Source: Pseudoxanthomonas broegbernensis (GTDB lineage Bacteria > Pseudomonadota > Gammaproteobacteria > Xanthomonadales > Xanthomonadaceae). From it: a stretch of 64,000 nt of DNA. Positions 57,081 through 64,000 of the stretch are shown in pieces. The notes under the pieces are model-generated. The model was given only the letters and a program-made list of their open reading frames with translations, made no database searches and was not told the origin of the DNA. The position numbers and the translations under genes were made by a program. The DNA is taken from positions 620,001 through 684,000 of the forward strand of contig NZ_JACHGU010000002.1 in NCBI RefSeq assembly GCF_014202435.1. Direction: 5' to 3'. Position 1 is the stretch's first letter. Each line of letters opens with the position of its first letter.

Positions 57081-57382
57081 TCACCCTTGGACACCTGCTG
57101 GCGCTGGGCGCGGTGCTGTTCTGCATCAGCCTGGCCGGCATCTTCCTCAACCGCAAGAACGTCATCGTCCTGTTGATGTCCATCGAGCTGATGCTGCTGT
57201 CGGTGAACGTCAACTTCGTCGCGTTCTCGCGCGAGCTGGGCGACGCGGCCGGGCAGATCTTCGTCTTCTTCATCCTCACGGTGGCGGCGGCGGAGGCGGC
57301 CATCGGCCTGGCGATCCTGGTCGCGCTGTTCCGCACCCGCGGCACGATCAACGTCGGCGAGGTGGATTCGCTGAAGGGCTGA
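57077..57382 (+). CDS. nuoK: NADH-quinone oxidoreductase subunit K
   Basis: NuoK (101 aa, E. coli 100) is a three-helix antiporter-like subunit. [22 protein letters not shown] contains the key membrane Glu, and [17 protein letters not shown] the second. ATGA overlap with nuoJ. Confidence 0.97.
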   Translation: MITLGHLLALGAVLFCISLAGIFLNRKNVIVLLMSIELMLLSVNVNFVAFSRELGDAAGQIFVFFILTVAAAEAAIGLAILVALFRTRGTINVGEVDSLKG

Positions 57383-57610
57383 GCCCTCGCGAGCCACTGG
57401 CTCGCGTGGCCCAGCGCCCGGCCAGGAAGGCCGGGCGGGACTCTCCGGAGGCCGCGCGGTACCGCCATGGATGGCGGAAGACCAATGAATGCGCGGCGTC
57501 CTGTTTTCGAGGCGACGCGCCGGCGAGAGTTTGGAAGTTGCGGCATGCGCAGGCGAGGACCCCGGTCCGCGTCCGCACCGACAGGCACGTACTGGATTAG
57601 ACGGCACACC
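57383..57610 (+). other. Leader between nuoK and nuoL with two hairpins
   Basis: In 228 bases there are two strong stem-loops: CGCGAGCC / GGCTCGCG (57388-57406, loop ACT) and GCCCGGCC / GGCCGGGC (57416-57436, loop AGGAA). No T-run follows either. This is the longest gap inside the nuo operon and may be a processing or attenuation site. Confidence 0.5.
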
Positions 57611-59746
57611 ATGATCATCTCCAAAACCCACCTGCTGCTGATCGTGCTCGCCCCGCTGCTGGGCAGCATCGTGGCTGGCCTGTTCGGGCGCCAGGTCGGC
57701 CGCAAGGGCGCGCAGTACGCGACCATCCTCGGCGTGGCGGCGAGTTGCGCGCTTTCGTGCTGGGTGCTGTACCAACTGGTGGCCGGCGGCGCGTCGCCGT
57801 TCAACCAGAACGTCTACACCTTCTTCGAGGTGGGTGGCTATTCGGCCCACGTCGGCTTCATGGTCGACCGCCTGACCGCGATGATGATGGTGGTGGTGAC
57901 CTTCGTCTCGCTGCTGGTCCACGTCTACACCATCGGCTACATGGCCGACGACCCGGGCTACCAGCGCTTCTTCAGCTACATCTCGCTGTTCACCTTCAGC
58001 ATGCTGATGCTGGTGATGAGCAACAACTTCCTGCAGTTGTTCTTCGGCTGGGAAGCGGTGGGCCTGGTCTCGTACCTGCTGATCGGCTTCTGGTTCAAGC
58101 GGCCCAGCGCGGTATTCGCCAACATGAAGGCGTTCCTGGTCAACCGGGTGGGCGACTTCGGCTTCGTGCTGGGCATCGCCGGGGTGATGCTGTGGTTCGG
58201 CACCCTGGACTACGCCACGGTGTTCGCCAACGCGCCGATGCTGCAGGGAGCGGAGGTGCAGATCTTCGAGGGGCACGCCTGGGGCGTGGCCACCATCATC
58301 TGCGTGTGCCTGTTCGTCGGTGCGATGGGCAAGTCGGCGCAGGTGCCGCTGCACGTGTGGCTGCCCGACTCGATGGAAGGCCCGACCCCGATCTCGGCGC
58401 TGATCCACGCCGCGACCATGGTGACCGCGGGCATCTTCATGGTGGCGCGCATGTCGCCGCTGTTCGAGCTGTCGCAGGCCGCGTTGAACTTCGTGCTGTT
58501 CATCGGCGCGACCACGGCCTTCTTCACCGGCCTGATCGGCATCGTCCAGAACGACATCAAGCGCGTGGTCGCATATTCCACCCTGTCGCAGCTCGGCTAC
58601 ATGACCGTGGCGCTGGGCGTGTCGGCGTACTCGGCCGCCGTGTTCCACCTGATGACCCACGCCTTCTTCAAGGCGCTGCTGTTCCTGGCGGCCGGCTCGG
58701 TGATCATCGGCATGCACCACGAGCAGGACATGCGCAAGATGGGCGGGCTGCGCAGGTACATGCCGGTCACCTACTGGACCAGCGTGATCGGCACCCTGGC
58801 CCTGGTCGGCACGCCGTTCTTCTCCGGCTTCTACTCCAAGGACACGATCATCGAGGCGGCCGCGCACCACGCGCACGAGTCCGGCCACTGGATCGCGACC
58901 TACGGCTACTGGGCGGTGCTGGGCGGGGTGATCGTCACCAGCTTCTACAGCTTCCGCCTGTTGTTCATGACCTTCCACGGGCAGGAGCGCTTCCGCCAGG
59001 CGCATGCCGGCGGCCACGGCAGCCATGCGCACGGTGCCCCCGCGGCCCATGCCGATGGCGCCGCCCCACCCGATGCGCATGCGCACGACGGGGACCATGG
59101 CCACGGCGCGCACGAGCCGCACGAATCGCCGTGGGTGGTGACCGTGCCGCTGATCCTGCTGGCGATCCCGTCGATCCTGGTCGGCTTCTTCACCATCGGT
59201 CCGATGCTGTTCGGCACCGGCTGGCGCGGCGACCACGCCGAGGCGCTGGTCCCGGGGCAGGCGGTGTCGTTCTTCACCGGCGCCATCGATTTCCTGGACC
59301 CGGCGCGCGACACCGTGGCCGCGGTCGGCCGCGAGTACTGGCACGGCGCAGTCGGCTACGCGCTGCACGGCATGACGATGCCGGCGTTCTGGCTAACCCT
59401 GGCCGGCCTGCTGCTGGCGGCCCTGCTGTACCTGTGGAGGCCGGAACTGGCCGCGCGCGCGCGCGGCGCGTTCGCACCGCTGGTGAGGATCCTCGAGGAG
59501 AAGTACGGCTTCGACCACCTGTGGATCAAGGGCCTGGCCGGCGGCAGCGTGGCGCTGGGCCGGATCTCGCGCTGGATCGACAGCAAGCTGATCGACGGCC
59601 TGGTGGTCAACGGCAGCGCCCGCGCGATCGGGCTGGCGGCGCTGCTCCTGCGCCGGACCCAGTCCGGCTACCTCTATCACTATGCCTTCGCCATGATCAT
59701 CGGCCTGATCGCACTGCTGGCCGTGCTCATGCGTTTCTGGCGATGA
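57611..59746 (+). CDS. nuoL: NADH-quinone oxidoreductase subunit L
   Basis: NuoL (711 aa, E. coli 613) is the distal proton-pumping subunit. The antiporter core has FFGWEAVGLVSYLLIGFW, HVWLPDSMEGPTPISALIHAATMVTAG and VAYSTLSQLGYM. Residues 465-504 form a His-rich loop with 11 His in 40 residues (HAGGHGSHAHGAPAAHADGA and on), which accounts for part of the extra length. The C-terminal lateral helix follows (KYGFDHLWIKGLAGG). Confidence 0.96.
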   Translation: MIISKTHLLLIVLAPLLGSIVAGLFGRQVGRKGAQYATILGVAASCALSCWVLYQLVAGGASPFNQNVYTFFEVGGYSAHVGFMVDRLTAMMMVVVTFVSLLVHVYTIGYMADDPGYQRFFSYISLFTFSMLMLVMSNNFLQLFFGWEAVGLVSYLLIGFWFKRPSAVFANMKAFLVNRVGDFGFVLGIAGVMLWFGTLDYATVFANAPMLQGAEVQIFEGHAWGVATIICVCLFVGAMGKSAQVPLHVWLPDSMEGPTPISALIHAATMVTAGIFMVARMSPLFELSQAALNFVLFIGATTAFFTGLIGIVQNDIKRVVAYSTLSQLGYMTVALGVSAYSAAVFHLMTHAFFKALLFLAAGSVIIGMHHEQDMRKMGGLRRYMPVTYWTSVIGTLALVGTPFFSGFYSKDTIIEAAAHHAHESGHWIATYGYWAVLGGVIVTSFYSFRLLFMTFHGQERFRQAHAGGHGSHAHGAPAAHADGAAPPDAHAHDGDHGHGAHEPHESPWVVTVPLILLAIPSILVGFFTIGPMLFGTGWRGDHAEALVPGQAVSFFTGAIDFLDPARDTVAAVGREYWHGAVGYALHGMTMPAFWLTLAGLLLAALLYLWRPELAARARGAFAPLVRILEEKYGFDHLWIKGLAGGSVALGRISRWIDSKLIDGLVVNGSARAIGLAALLLRRTQSGYLYHYAFAMIIGLIALLAVLMRFWR

Positions 59747-59770
59747 ACTGACTGCACGGAAGAACGAGAC

Positions 59771-61282
59771 GTGTCGAACACGCACCTGTTGAGTGTCCTG
59801 ATCTGGCTGCCGGTCGTCGGCGGCGCACTGGTCCTGCTCCTGGGCAACGCCCGGGCGTCGGCGGCGCGCTGGTCGTCGCTGGCGGTGGCGGTGGCCACGT
59901 TCCTGTTCAGCCTGCGGCTGCTGGCGGGGTTCGACTACGGCGAACCCGGCATGCAGTTCGTCGAGCGCTACGCCTGGATTCCGGCCTTCGACGTCCACTA
60001 CAACCTGGGCGTGGACGGCATAGCGGTCGCGCTGATCCTGCTGACCACGCTGGTCGGGGTGCTGGCGCTGATCGGCGCCTGGGGCGTGGTGAACAAGCGG
60101 GTGCACCAGTACGTATCCGCGTTCCTGATCCTGGAGGGCGTGACGGTGGGCATCTTCTCGGCCACCGACGCGATCCTGTTCTACGTGTTCTTCGAGGCCA
60201 TGCTGATCCCGATGTTCCTGATCATCGGCGTCTGGGGCGGGCCGCGGCGCATCTACGCGGCGATGAAGTTCTTCCTGTACACCTTCCTCGGCTCGGTGCT
60301 GATGCTGGTGGCGCTGGTCTACCTGTACCTGAAGGGCGGCAGCTTCCAGTTGGCCGACCTGTACGCGCTGCCGCTCACGGCCAAGGAGCAGACCTGGGTC
60401 TTCTTCGCCTTCATGATCGCCTTTGCGGTCAAGGTGCCGATGTTCCCGGTGCACACTTGGCTGCCGGACGCGCACGTGGAGGCGCCGACCGCCGGCTCGG
60501 TGATCCTGGCCGCCATCGCACTGAAGATCGGCGGCTACGGCTTCCTGCGCTTCAACCTGCCGATCACCCCGGACGCGGGCCACGAGTGGGCATGGCTGCT
60601 GATCGCCCTGTCGCTCATCGCGGTGGTCTACGTCGGCCTGGTGGCGCTGGTGCAGGACGACATGAAGAAGCTGGTGGCGTACTCGTCGGTGGCGCACATG
60701 GGTTTCGTCACCCTGGGCACCTTCATCGCCTTCACCCTGGTGCGCGACTTCGGCTCGGTCGACGCCGCGCGCCTGGGCCTGCAGGGCGCGATGGTGCAGA
60801 TGATCTCGCACGGCTTCGTGTCGGGCGCCATGTTCACCTGCATAGGCATCCTCTACGACCGGATGCACACCCGGCGGATCGCCGACTACGGCGGCGTGGC
60901 CAACGTGATGCCGTGGTTCGCCGCGTTCTCGATGCTGTTCTACATGGCCAATGCGGGCCTGCCGGGCACCAGCGGCTTCGTCGGCGAGTTCATGATCATC
61001 CTGGCCAGCTTCCAGAAGCACCCGGTGATCGCGTTCCTGGCCGCCACCACCCTGGTGATCGGCGCGGGCTACACCCTGTGGCTGTACCGGCGCGTGTACT
61101 TCGGCGAGGTCGGCAACGCCCACGTGGCGCAGATGAAGGACATCGGCGGCCGCGAGGCGCTGGTGCTGGGCGTGTTCGCCGCCGGCGTACTGCTGCTGGG
61201 CGTGTGGCCCAAGCCGCTGACTGACCTGATGGAACCGACGATCGCGAACCTGGCGACCCAGATCGCCACCAGCAAGCTGTAA
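59771..61282 (+). CDS. nuoM: NADH-quinone oxidoreductase subunit M
   Basis: NuoM (503 aa, E. coli 509) is an antiporter-like proton-pumping subunit. It starts with GTG (VSNTHLLSVLIWLP). FYVFFEAMLIPMFLIIGVWGG holds the conserved membrane Glu, and HTWLPDAHVEAPTAGSVILA, KKLVAYSSVAHMGF and NAGLPGTSGFVGEF are typical. Confidence 0.97.
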   Translation: MSNTHLLSVLIWLPVVGGALVLLLGNARASAARWSSLAVAVATFLFSLRLLAGFDYGEPGMQFVERYAWIPAFDVHYNLGVDGIAVALILLTTLVGVLALIGAWGVVNKRVHQYVSAFLILEGVTVGIFSATDAILFYVFFEAMLIPMFLIIGVWGGPRRIYAAMKFFLYTFLGSVLMLVALVYLYLKGGSFQLADLYALPLTAKEQTWVFFAFMIAFAVKVPMFPVHTWLPDAHVEAPTAGSVILAAIALKIGGYGFLRFNLPITPDAGHEWAWLLIALSLIAVVYVGLVALVQDDMKKLVAYSSVAHMGFVTLGTFIAFTLVRDFGSVDAARLGLQGAMVQMISHGFVSGAMFTCIGILYDRMHTRRIADYGGVANVMPWFAAFSMLFYMANAGLPGTSGFVGEFMIILASFQKHPVIAFLAATTLVIGAGYTLWLYRRVYFGEVGNAHVAQMKDIGGREALVLGVFAAGVLLLGVWPKPLTDLMEPTIANLATQIATSKL

Positions 61283-61295
61283 GGATTTCCCCAAG

Positions 61296-62744
61296 ATGAC
61301 CACATCCTACGCGATGCCGTCCGCCGCCGAACTGCTGCCGCTGCTGCCGGAGCTGGTGATGATCGGCGGCGCCTTCGCGCTGTTGATCGCCGACCTGTTC
61401 ATCGGCGCGCGGCACAAGGTCTGGACCCACTTCCTGTCGATCCTGGTGATGGTGGTGACGCTGGCGCTGCTGGCCAGCGGGGTCGGCGGGCAGGGCGAGG
61501 TGTTCGGCGGCATGTTCGTGCGCGACACCGCGGCGGACACCATGAAGATGGCCCTGGTGCCCATCAGCGGCCTGACCCTGGTCTACGGCTGGAGCTACCT
61601 GCGCGAGCGCGGGCTGTACCAGGGCGAGGTCGCGGTGCTGATGCTGTTCGCCACCGCGGGCATGATGATGCTGGTCTCGGCCGGCAGCCTGGTCACGGTG
61701 TACCTGGGCCTGGAGCTGCTGGCGCTGTGTTCCTATGCGCTGGTGGCGATCGACCGCGACAACGGCCTGGCCACCGAGGCGGCGATGAAGTACATCGTGC
61801 TCGGCTCGCTGGCCTCGGGCCTGCTGCTGTACGGCATGTCGCTGGTCTACGGCGCCACCGGCACCCTGATGCTGGACGGCATCCACGCGGCCGTCGCCGT
61901 CTCCGACGAGCGCACGCTGCTGATCGCCGGCACGGTGTTCATGGTGGCCGGGGTGGCCTTCAAGCTGGGCGCGGCGCCGTTCCACATGTGGCTGCCGGAC
62001 GTGTACCAGGGCGCAAGCGCGCCGATCGCGCTGTTCGTCAGTTCCGCGCCCAAGCTGGCCGCGTTCGGCATGGCCTGGCGCCTGCTGGAGATGGGCGTCG
62101 GCCCGCTGGCCCCGGAATGGAAGTGGCTGCTGGCCGGCCTGGCCGCGGTCTCGCTGGTGGTCGGCAACCTGATGGCCATCGCCCAGACCAACCTCAAGCG
62201 CATGCTCGCGTACTCCACCGTCTCGCACATCGGCTTCCTGCTGATGGGCCTGGCCGGGGGCGATGCGCGCGGCTACGTGGCGGCGCTGTTCTACGCCATC
62301 GTCTACGCGCTGATGTCCACGGCCGCGTTCGGCGCGATCATCGCGTTGTCGCGGCAGGGCTTCGAGGCGGAGAACATCGACGACTTCAAGGGCTTGAACG
62401 CGCGCAACCCGTGGATGGCCTTCCTGGTGGCGTGCATCATGTTCTCGCTGGCCGGCGTCCCGCCGCTCCTCGGGTTCTGGATCAAGCTGACGGTGCTGGA
62501 CGCGGCGGTGCAGGGCGGCCTGCTGTGGCTGGCCCTGCTGGGCGTGGTCTGCGCGGTGGTGGGTGCGTTCTACTACCTGCGCGTGGTCAAGGTCATGTAC
62601 TTCGACGAGCCGGTCGGCGCGCCGCTGGCCGCGCACGGCGACCGCGTGCTGGGCGTGGTGCTGGGCGTGAACTCGCTGGCCCTGCTGCTGCTGCCGCTGG
62701 GGCTGAACCCGCTCATGGCCTGGTGCCAGCGCGCGTTCATGTGA
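61296..62744 (+). CDS. nuoN: NADH-quinone oxidoreductase subunit N
   Basis: NuoN (482 aa, E. coli 485) is the third antiporter-like subunit. YLGLELLALCSYALVA, HMWLPDVYQGASAPIALF and KRMLAYSTVSHIGFLLMG are family motifs. It is the last gene of nuoA-N and is followed by a strong terminator. Confidence 0.97.
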   Translation: MTTSYAMPSAAELLPLLPELVMIGGAFALLIADLFIGARHKVWTHFLSILVMVVTLALLASGVGGQGEVFGGMFVRDTAADTMKMALVPISGLTLVYGWSYLRERGLYQGEVAVLMLFATAGMMMLVSAGSLVTVYLGLELLALCSYALVAIDRDNGLATEAAMKYIVLGSLASGLLLYGMSLVYGATGTLMLDGIHAAVAVSDERTLLIAGTVFMVAGVAFKLGAAPFHMWLPDVYQGASAPIALFVSSAPKLAAFGMAWRLLEMGVGPLAPEWKWLLAGLAAVSLVVGNLMAIAQTNLKRMLAYSTVSHIGFLLMGLAGGDARGYVAALFYAIVYALMSTAAFGAIIALSRQGFEAENIDDFKGLNARNPWMAFLVACIMFSLAGVPPLLGFWIKLTVLDAAVQGGLLWLALLGVVCAVVGAFYYLRVVKVMYFDEPVGAPLAAHGDRVLGVVLGVNSLALLLLPLGLNPLMAWCQRAFM

Positions 62745-62786
62745 ACCGCCCGCTCCGAGCCACGCATGCGTGCGGGGCGGAACCGG

Positions 62787-62821
62787 AACCCCCGGCGCCT
62801 CGGTGCCGGGGGTTTTCCTTT
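62787..62821 (+). terminator. Rho-independent terminator of the nuo operon
   Basis: Stem AACCCCCGGC / GCCGGGGGTT, loop GCCTCGGT, followed by TTCCTTTTG. It lies 43 bases after the nuoN stop. Confidence 0.87.
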
Positions 62822-63075
62822 TGTGCCGATGGCGGCGATGCGAACGGAACGGCTGGCCCGGAGTAGGGGCGACTTGGGTGCGTCGGGGCGGCGGCGGCGT
62901 AGCCTCTTCCGCGGATCGGCGGCCTTTCCCTGGCGCCACGCTCCGTGCGAGTCATCGGGCGGCCACGCCTGCGGATTTGGGATCGTGAAGGGCGCGACGA
63001 CCCGTCTCGGAAACAGCCGGAATGGCGGAGCCCAGGGGGAGCAGGCATCGATTCAGCGTTTTCGCACCGTTCGGC

Positions 63076-63104
63076 TTGCAATAAGTGCGGCGAATCACCA
63101 TAAT
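63076..63104 (+). promoter_or_regulatory. Sigma-70 type promoter of tRNA-fMet
   Basis: TTGCAA (63076-63081) and CATAAT (63099-63104) with a 17-base spacer, 11 bases ahead of the tRNA. Position and spacing are ideal. Confidence 0.75.
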
Positions 63105-63115
63105 CCCGCTTCTGC

Positions 63116-63192
63116 TGCGGGGTGGAGCAGTCTGGCAGCTCGTCGGGCTCATAACCCGAAGGTCGCAGGTTCAAATCCTGCCCCCGCTACCA
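63116..63192 (+). tRNA. Initiator tRNA-fMet (anticodon CAT)
   Basis: 77 bases with CCA. Anticodon stem TCGGG/CCCGA with three G-C pairs next to loop CTCATAA, and TGGAGCAG in the D-region mark it as initiator, not elongator. Position 1 is T and position 72 is T, so the end pair is an unmatched T-T instead of the C-A of E. coli. It precedes rimP, as metY does in E. coli. Confidence 0.95.
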
Positions 63193-63303
63193 AGTTCCGA
63201 GGTTGCGTTTTTCCCGGTTCCACCGGGAGTTCCGGAATCTCGAGCTCGGGCTTGTGACGACGCATGTTCCCGTCGTCACACCGATTCCAGCTACATCGGA
63301 TGG

Positions 63304-63356
63304 GAAGCCCGGAAGGGCTTCTTGACTGACAAGAGGCCCGGATGGGCCTCTTGTCG
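63304..63356 (+). terminator. Two successive hairpins between tRNA-fMet and rimP
   Basis: AAGCCC / GGGCTT (63305-63320) is followed by a perfect 11-base stem ACAAGAGGCCC / GGGCCTCTTGT (63329-63354, loop GGAT). The second is followed only by CGTTTC, so termination may be partial. The site can act as attenuator or RNA-processing site in the tRNA-rimP-nusA type operon. Confidence 0.6.
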
Positions 63357-63414
63357 TTTCCGGGCCCGCAAACCGCCGTCCGGTCCGTTTCACGCGTTGG
63401 AGTAGCCGCCACTG

Positions 63415-64000
63415 ATGAGCGAGAAGACCAGCGAAATCGCCGAGCTGCTGGGCCCGACCGTCGCGTCGCTGGGCCTGGAGCTGCTGGGCGTGGAATACCT
63501 GCCGGCGCCCGGTGGCGCGACCTTGCGCCTGTACATCGACGTACCGGGCGGCGAGGGCGCGGACCCGGCCGCCGGTATGGGCGCCGCCGGCACGGACGCG
63601 CGCGTGGTCACGATCGAGGACTGCGAATCGGTCAGCCGCGAGGTATCCGCGCAACTGGACGTGGCCGACCCGATTTCCGGCAACTACACCCTCGAGGTGT
63701 CCTCGCCGGGCCTGGACCGGCCGCTGTTCGTCCCCACCCATTTCGCGCGCTTCGCCGGCGAGCAGGCCAAGGTTGCGCTGAAGCTGCCGCAGGACGGCCG
63801 CCGCCGCCTGCAGGGCACGATCCTGCGGGTCGAGGACGGCACGGTGGTGTTCGCGCTGGATGGCGCCGAGTTCGCGGTGGCCGCCGACAACATCGACCGG
63901 GCACGGCTGGTGCCGGACTGGGCGGCACTGGGCCTTGCGCCCTCGAAGAATTCGCCTTCCAAGGGCAAGCCCGCGGGCAAGTCCGGCAAGGCAGGCAAGC
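63415..64000 (+). CDS. rimP: Ribosome maturation factor RimP, C-terminus cut by window edge
   Basis: About 195 codons are visible from ATG 63415 ([28 protein letters not shown]). RimP helps assembly of the 30S subunit. The conserved [32 protein letters not shown] core is present in two recognisable pieces. A Gly/Ala-rich insertion ([19 protein letters not shown]) sits between the second strand and that core. The C-terminal tail becomes Lys/Ser/Gly-rich before the edge. Confidence 0.93.
   Translation, partial: MSEKTSEIAELLGPTVASLGLELLGVEYLPAPGGATLRLYIDVPGGEGADPAAGMGAAGTDARVVTIEDCESVSREVSAQLDVADPISGNYTLEVSSPGLDRPLFVPTHFARFAGEQAKVALKLPQDGRRRLQGTILRVEDGTVVFALDGAEFAVAADNIDRARLVPDWAALGLAPSKNSPSKGKPAGKSGKAGK

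Overview
The window is chromosomal DNA from a high-GC gammaproteobacterium, most likely of the family Xanthomonadaceae (Xanthomonas, Lysobacter, Luteimonas, Pseudoxanthomonas group). Supporting signs are the GC-rich codon use, separate nuoC and nuoD in a 14-gene nuo operon, the tgt-yajC-secD-secF run, tandem M13 peptidase genes, and tRNA-fMet directly before rimP. The genus cannot be fixed from this sequence alone.

Layout. Bases 1-8780 hold ordinary chromosomal genes, nearly all on the minus strand: a truncated MFS transporter, tRNA-Pro, the cytochrome bd oxidase operon cydABX, an EamA-type exporter, murB, pyrD, a small DUF4190-like membrane protein and an ALDH7-type aldehyde dehydrogenase. 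Bases 8974-14716 form a foreign island of about 5.7 kb, visibly lower in GC, inserted in the anticodon loop of a tRNA-Arg(CCT) gene. It splits that gene into a 5' half (8945-8985) and a 3' half (14705-14752) and carries its own intact tRNA-Arg(CCT) at 14426-14502. Its cargo is a Hachiman-type anti-phage system (hamA and hamB) followed by an unrecognised, translationally coupled two-gene module. No integrase gene is present, but paired TGTCCCA sites with the same 11-base spacing lie near both ends.

Bases 14940-30354 contain tgt-yajC-secD-secF (queuosine tRNA modification and protein export), suhB and trmJ back to back, a PhnD-like binding protein coupled to a GGDEF-EAL c-di-GMP protein, an ExoD-like and a CNNM/CBS membrane protein, a DUF47-PiT phosphate uptake pair, an alkyltransferase-like DNA repair protein and a rhomboid protease. 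Bases 30409-42311 contain two tandem M13 peptidases, one of which has lost its HExxH zinc motif, then a beta-CASP metallo-beta-lactamase protein, a PYROXD2-like oxidoreductase, a DUF885 peptidase-like protein, a frameshifted YhhQ-type queuosine-precursor transporter, a DUF502 protein and a DUF4442 protein.

Bases 42466-64000 are core metabolism on the plus strand: accD-glmM, a 2-oxoglutarate/Fe(II) oxygenase, tpiA, secG, tRNA-Leu, the complete nuoA-N operon for complex I, and then initiator tRNA-fMet and the start of rimP. Respiration is represented twice, by the bd oxidase and by complex I.

The most interesting parts are the split-tRNA island with its replacement tRNA, the unknown gene pair behind Hachiman, the pseudo-protease copy of M13, and a possible RNA switch of two mutually exclusive hairpins just before secD.
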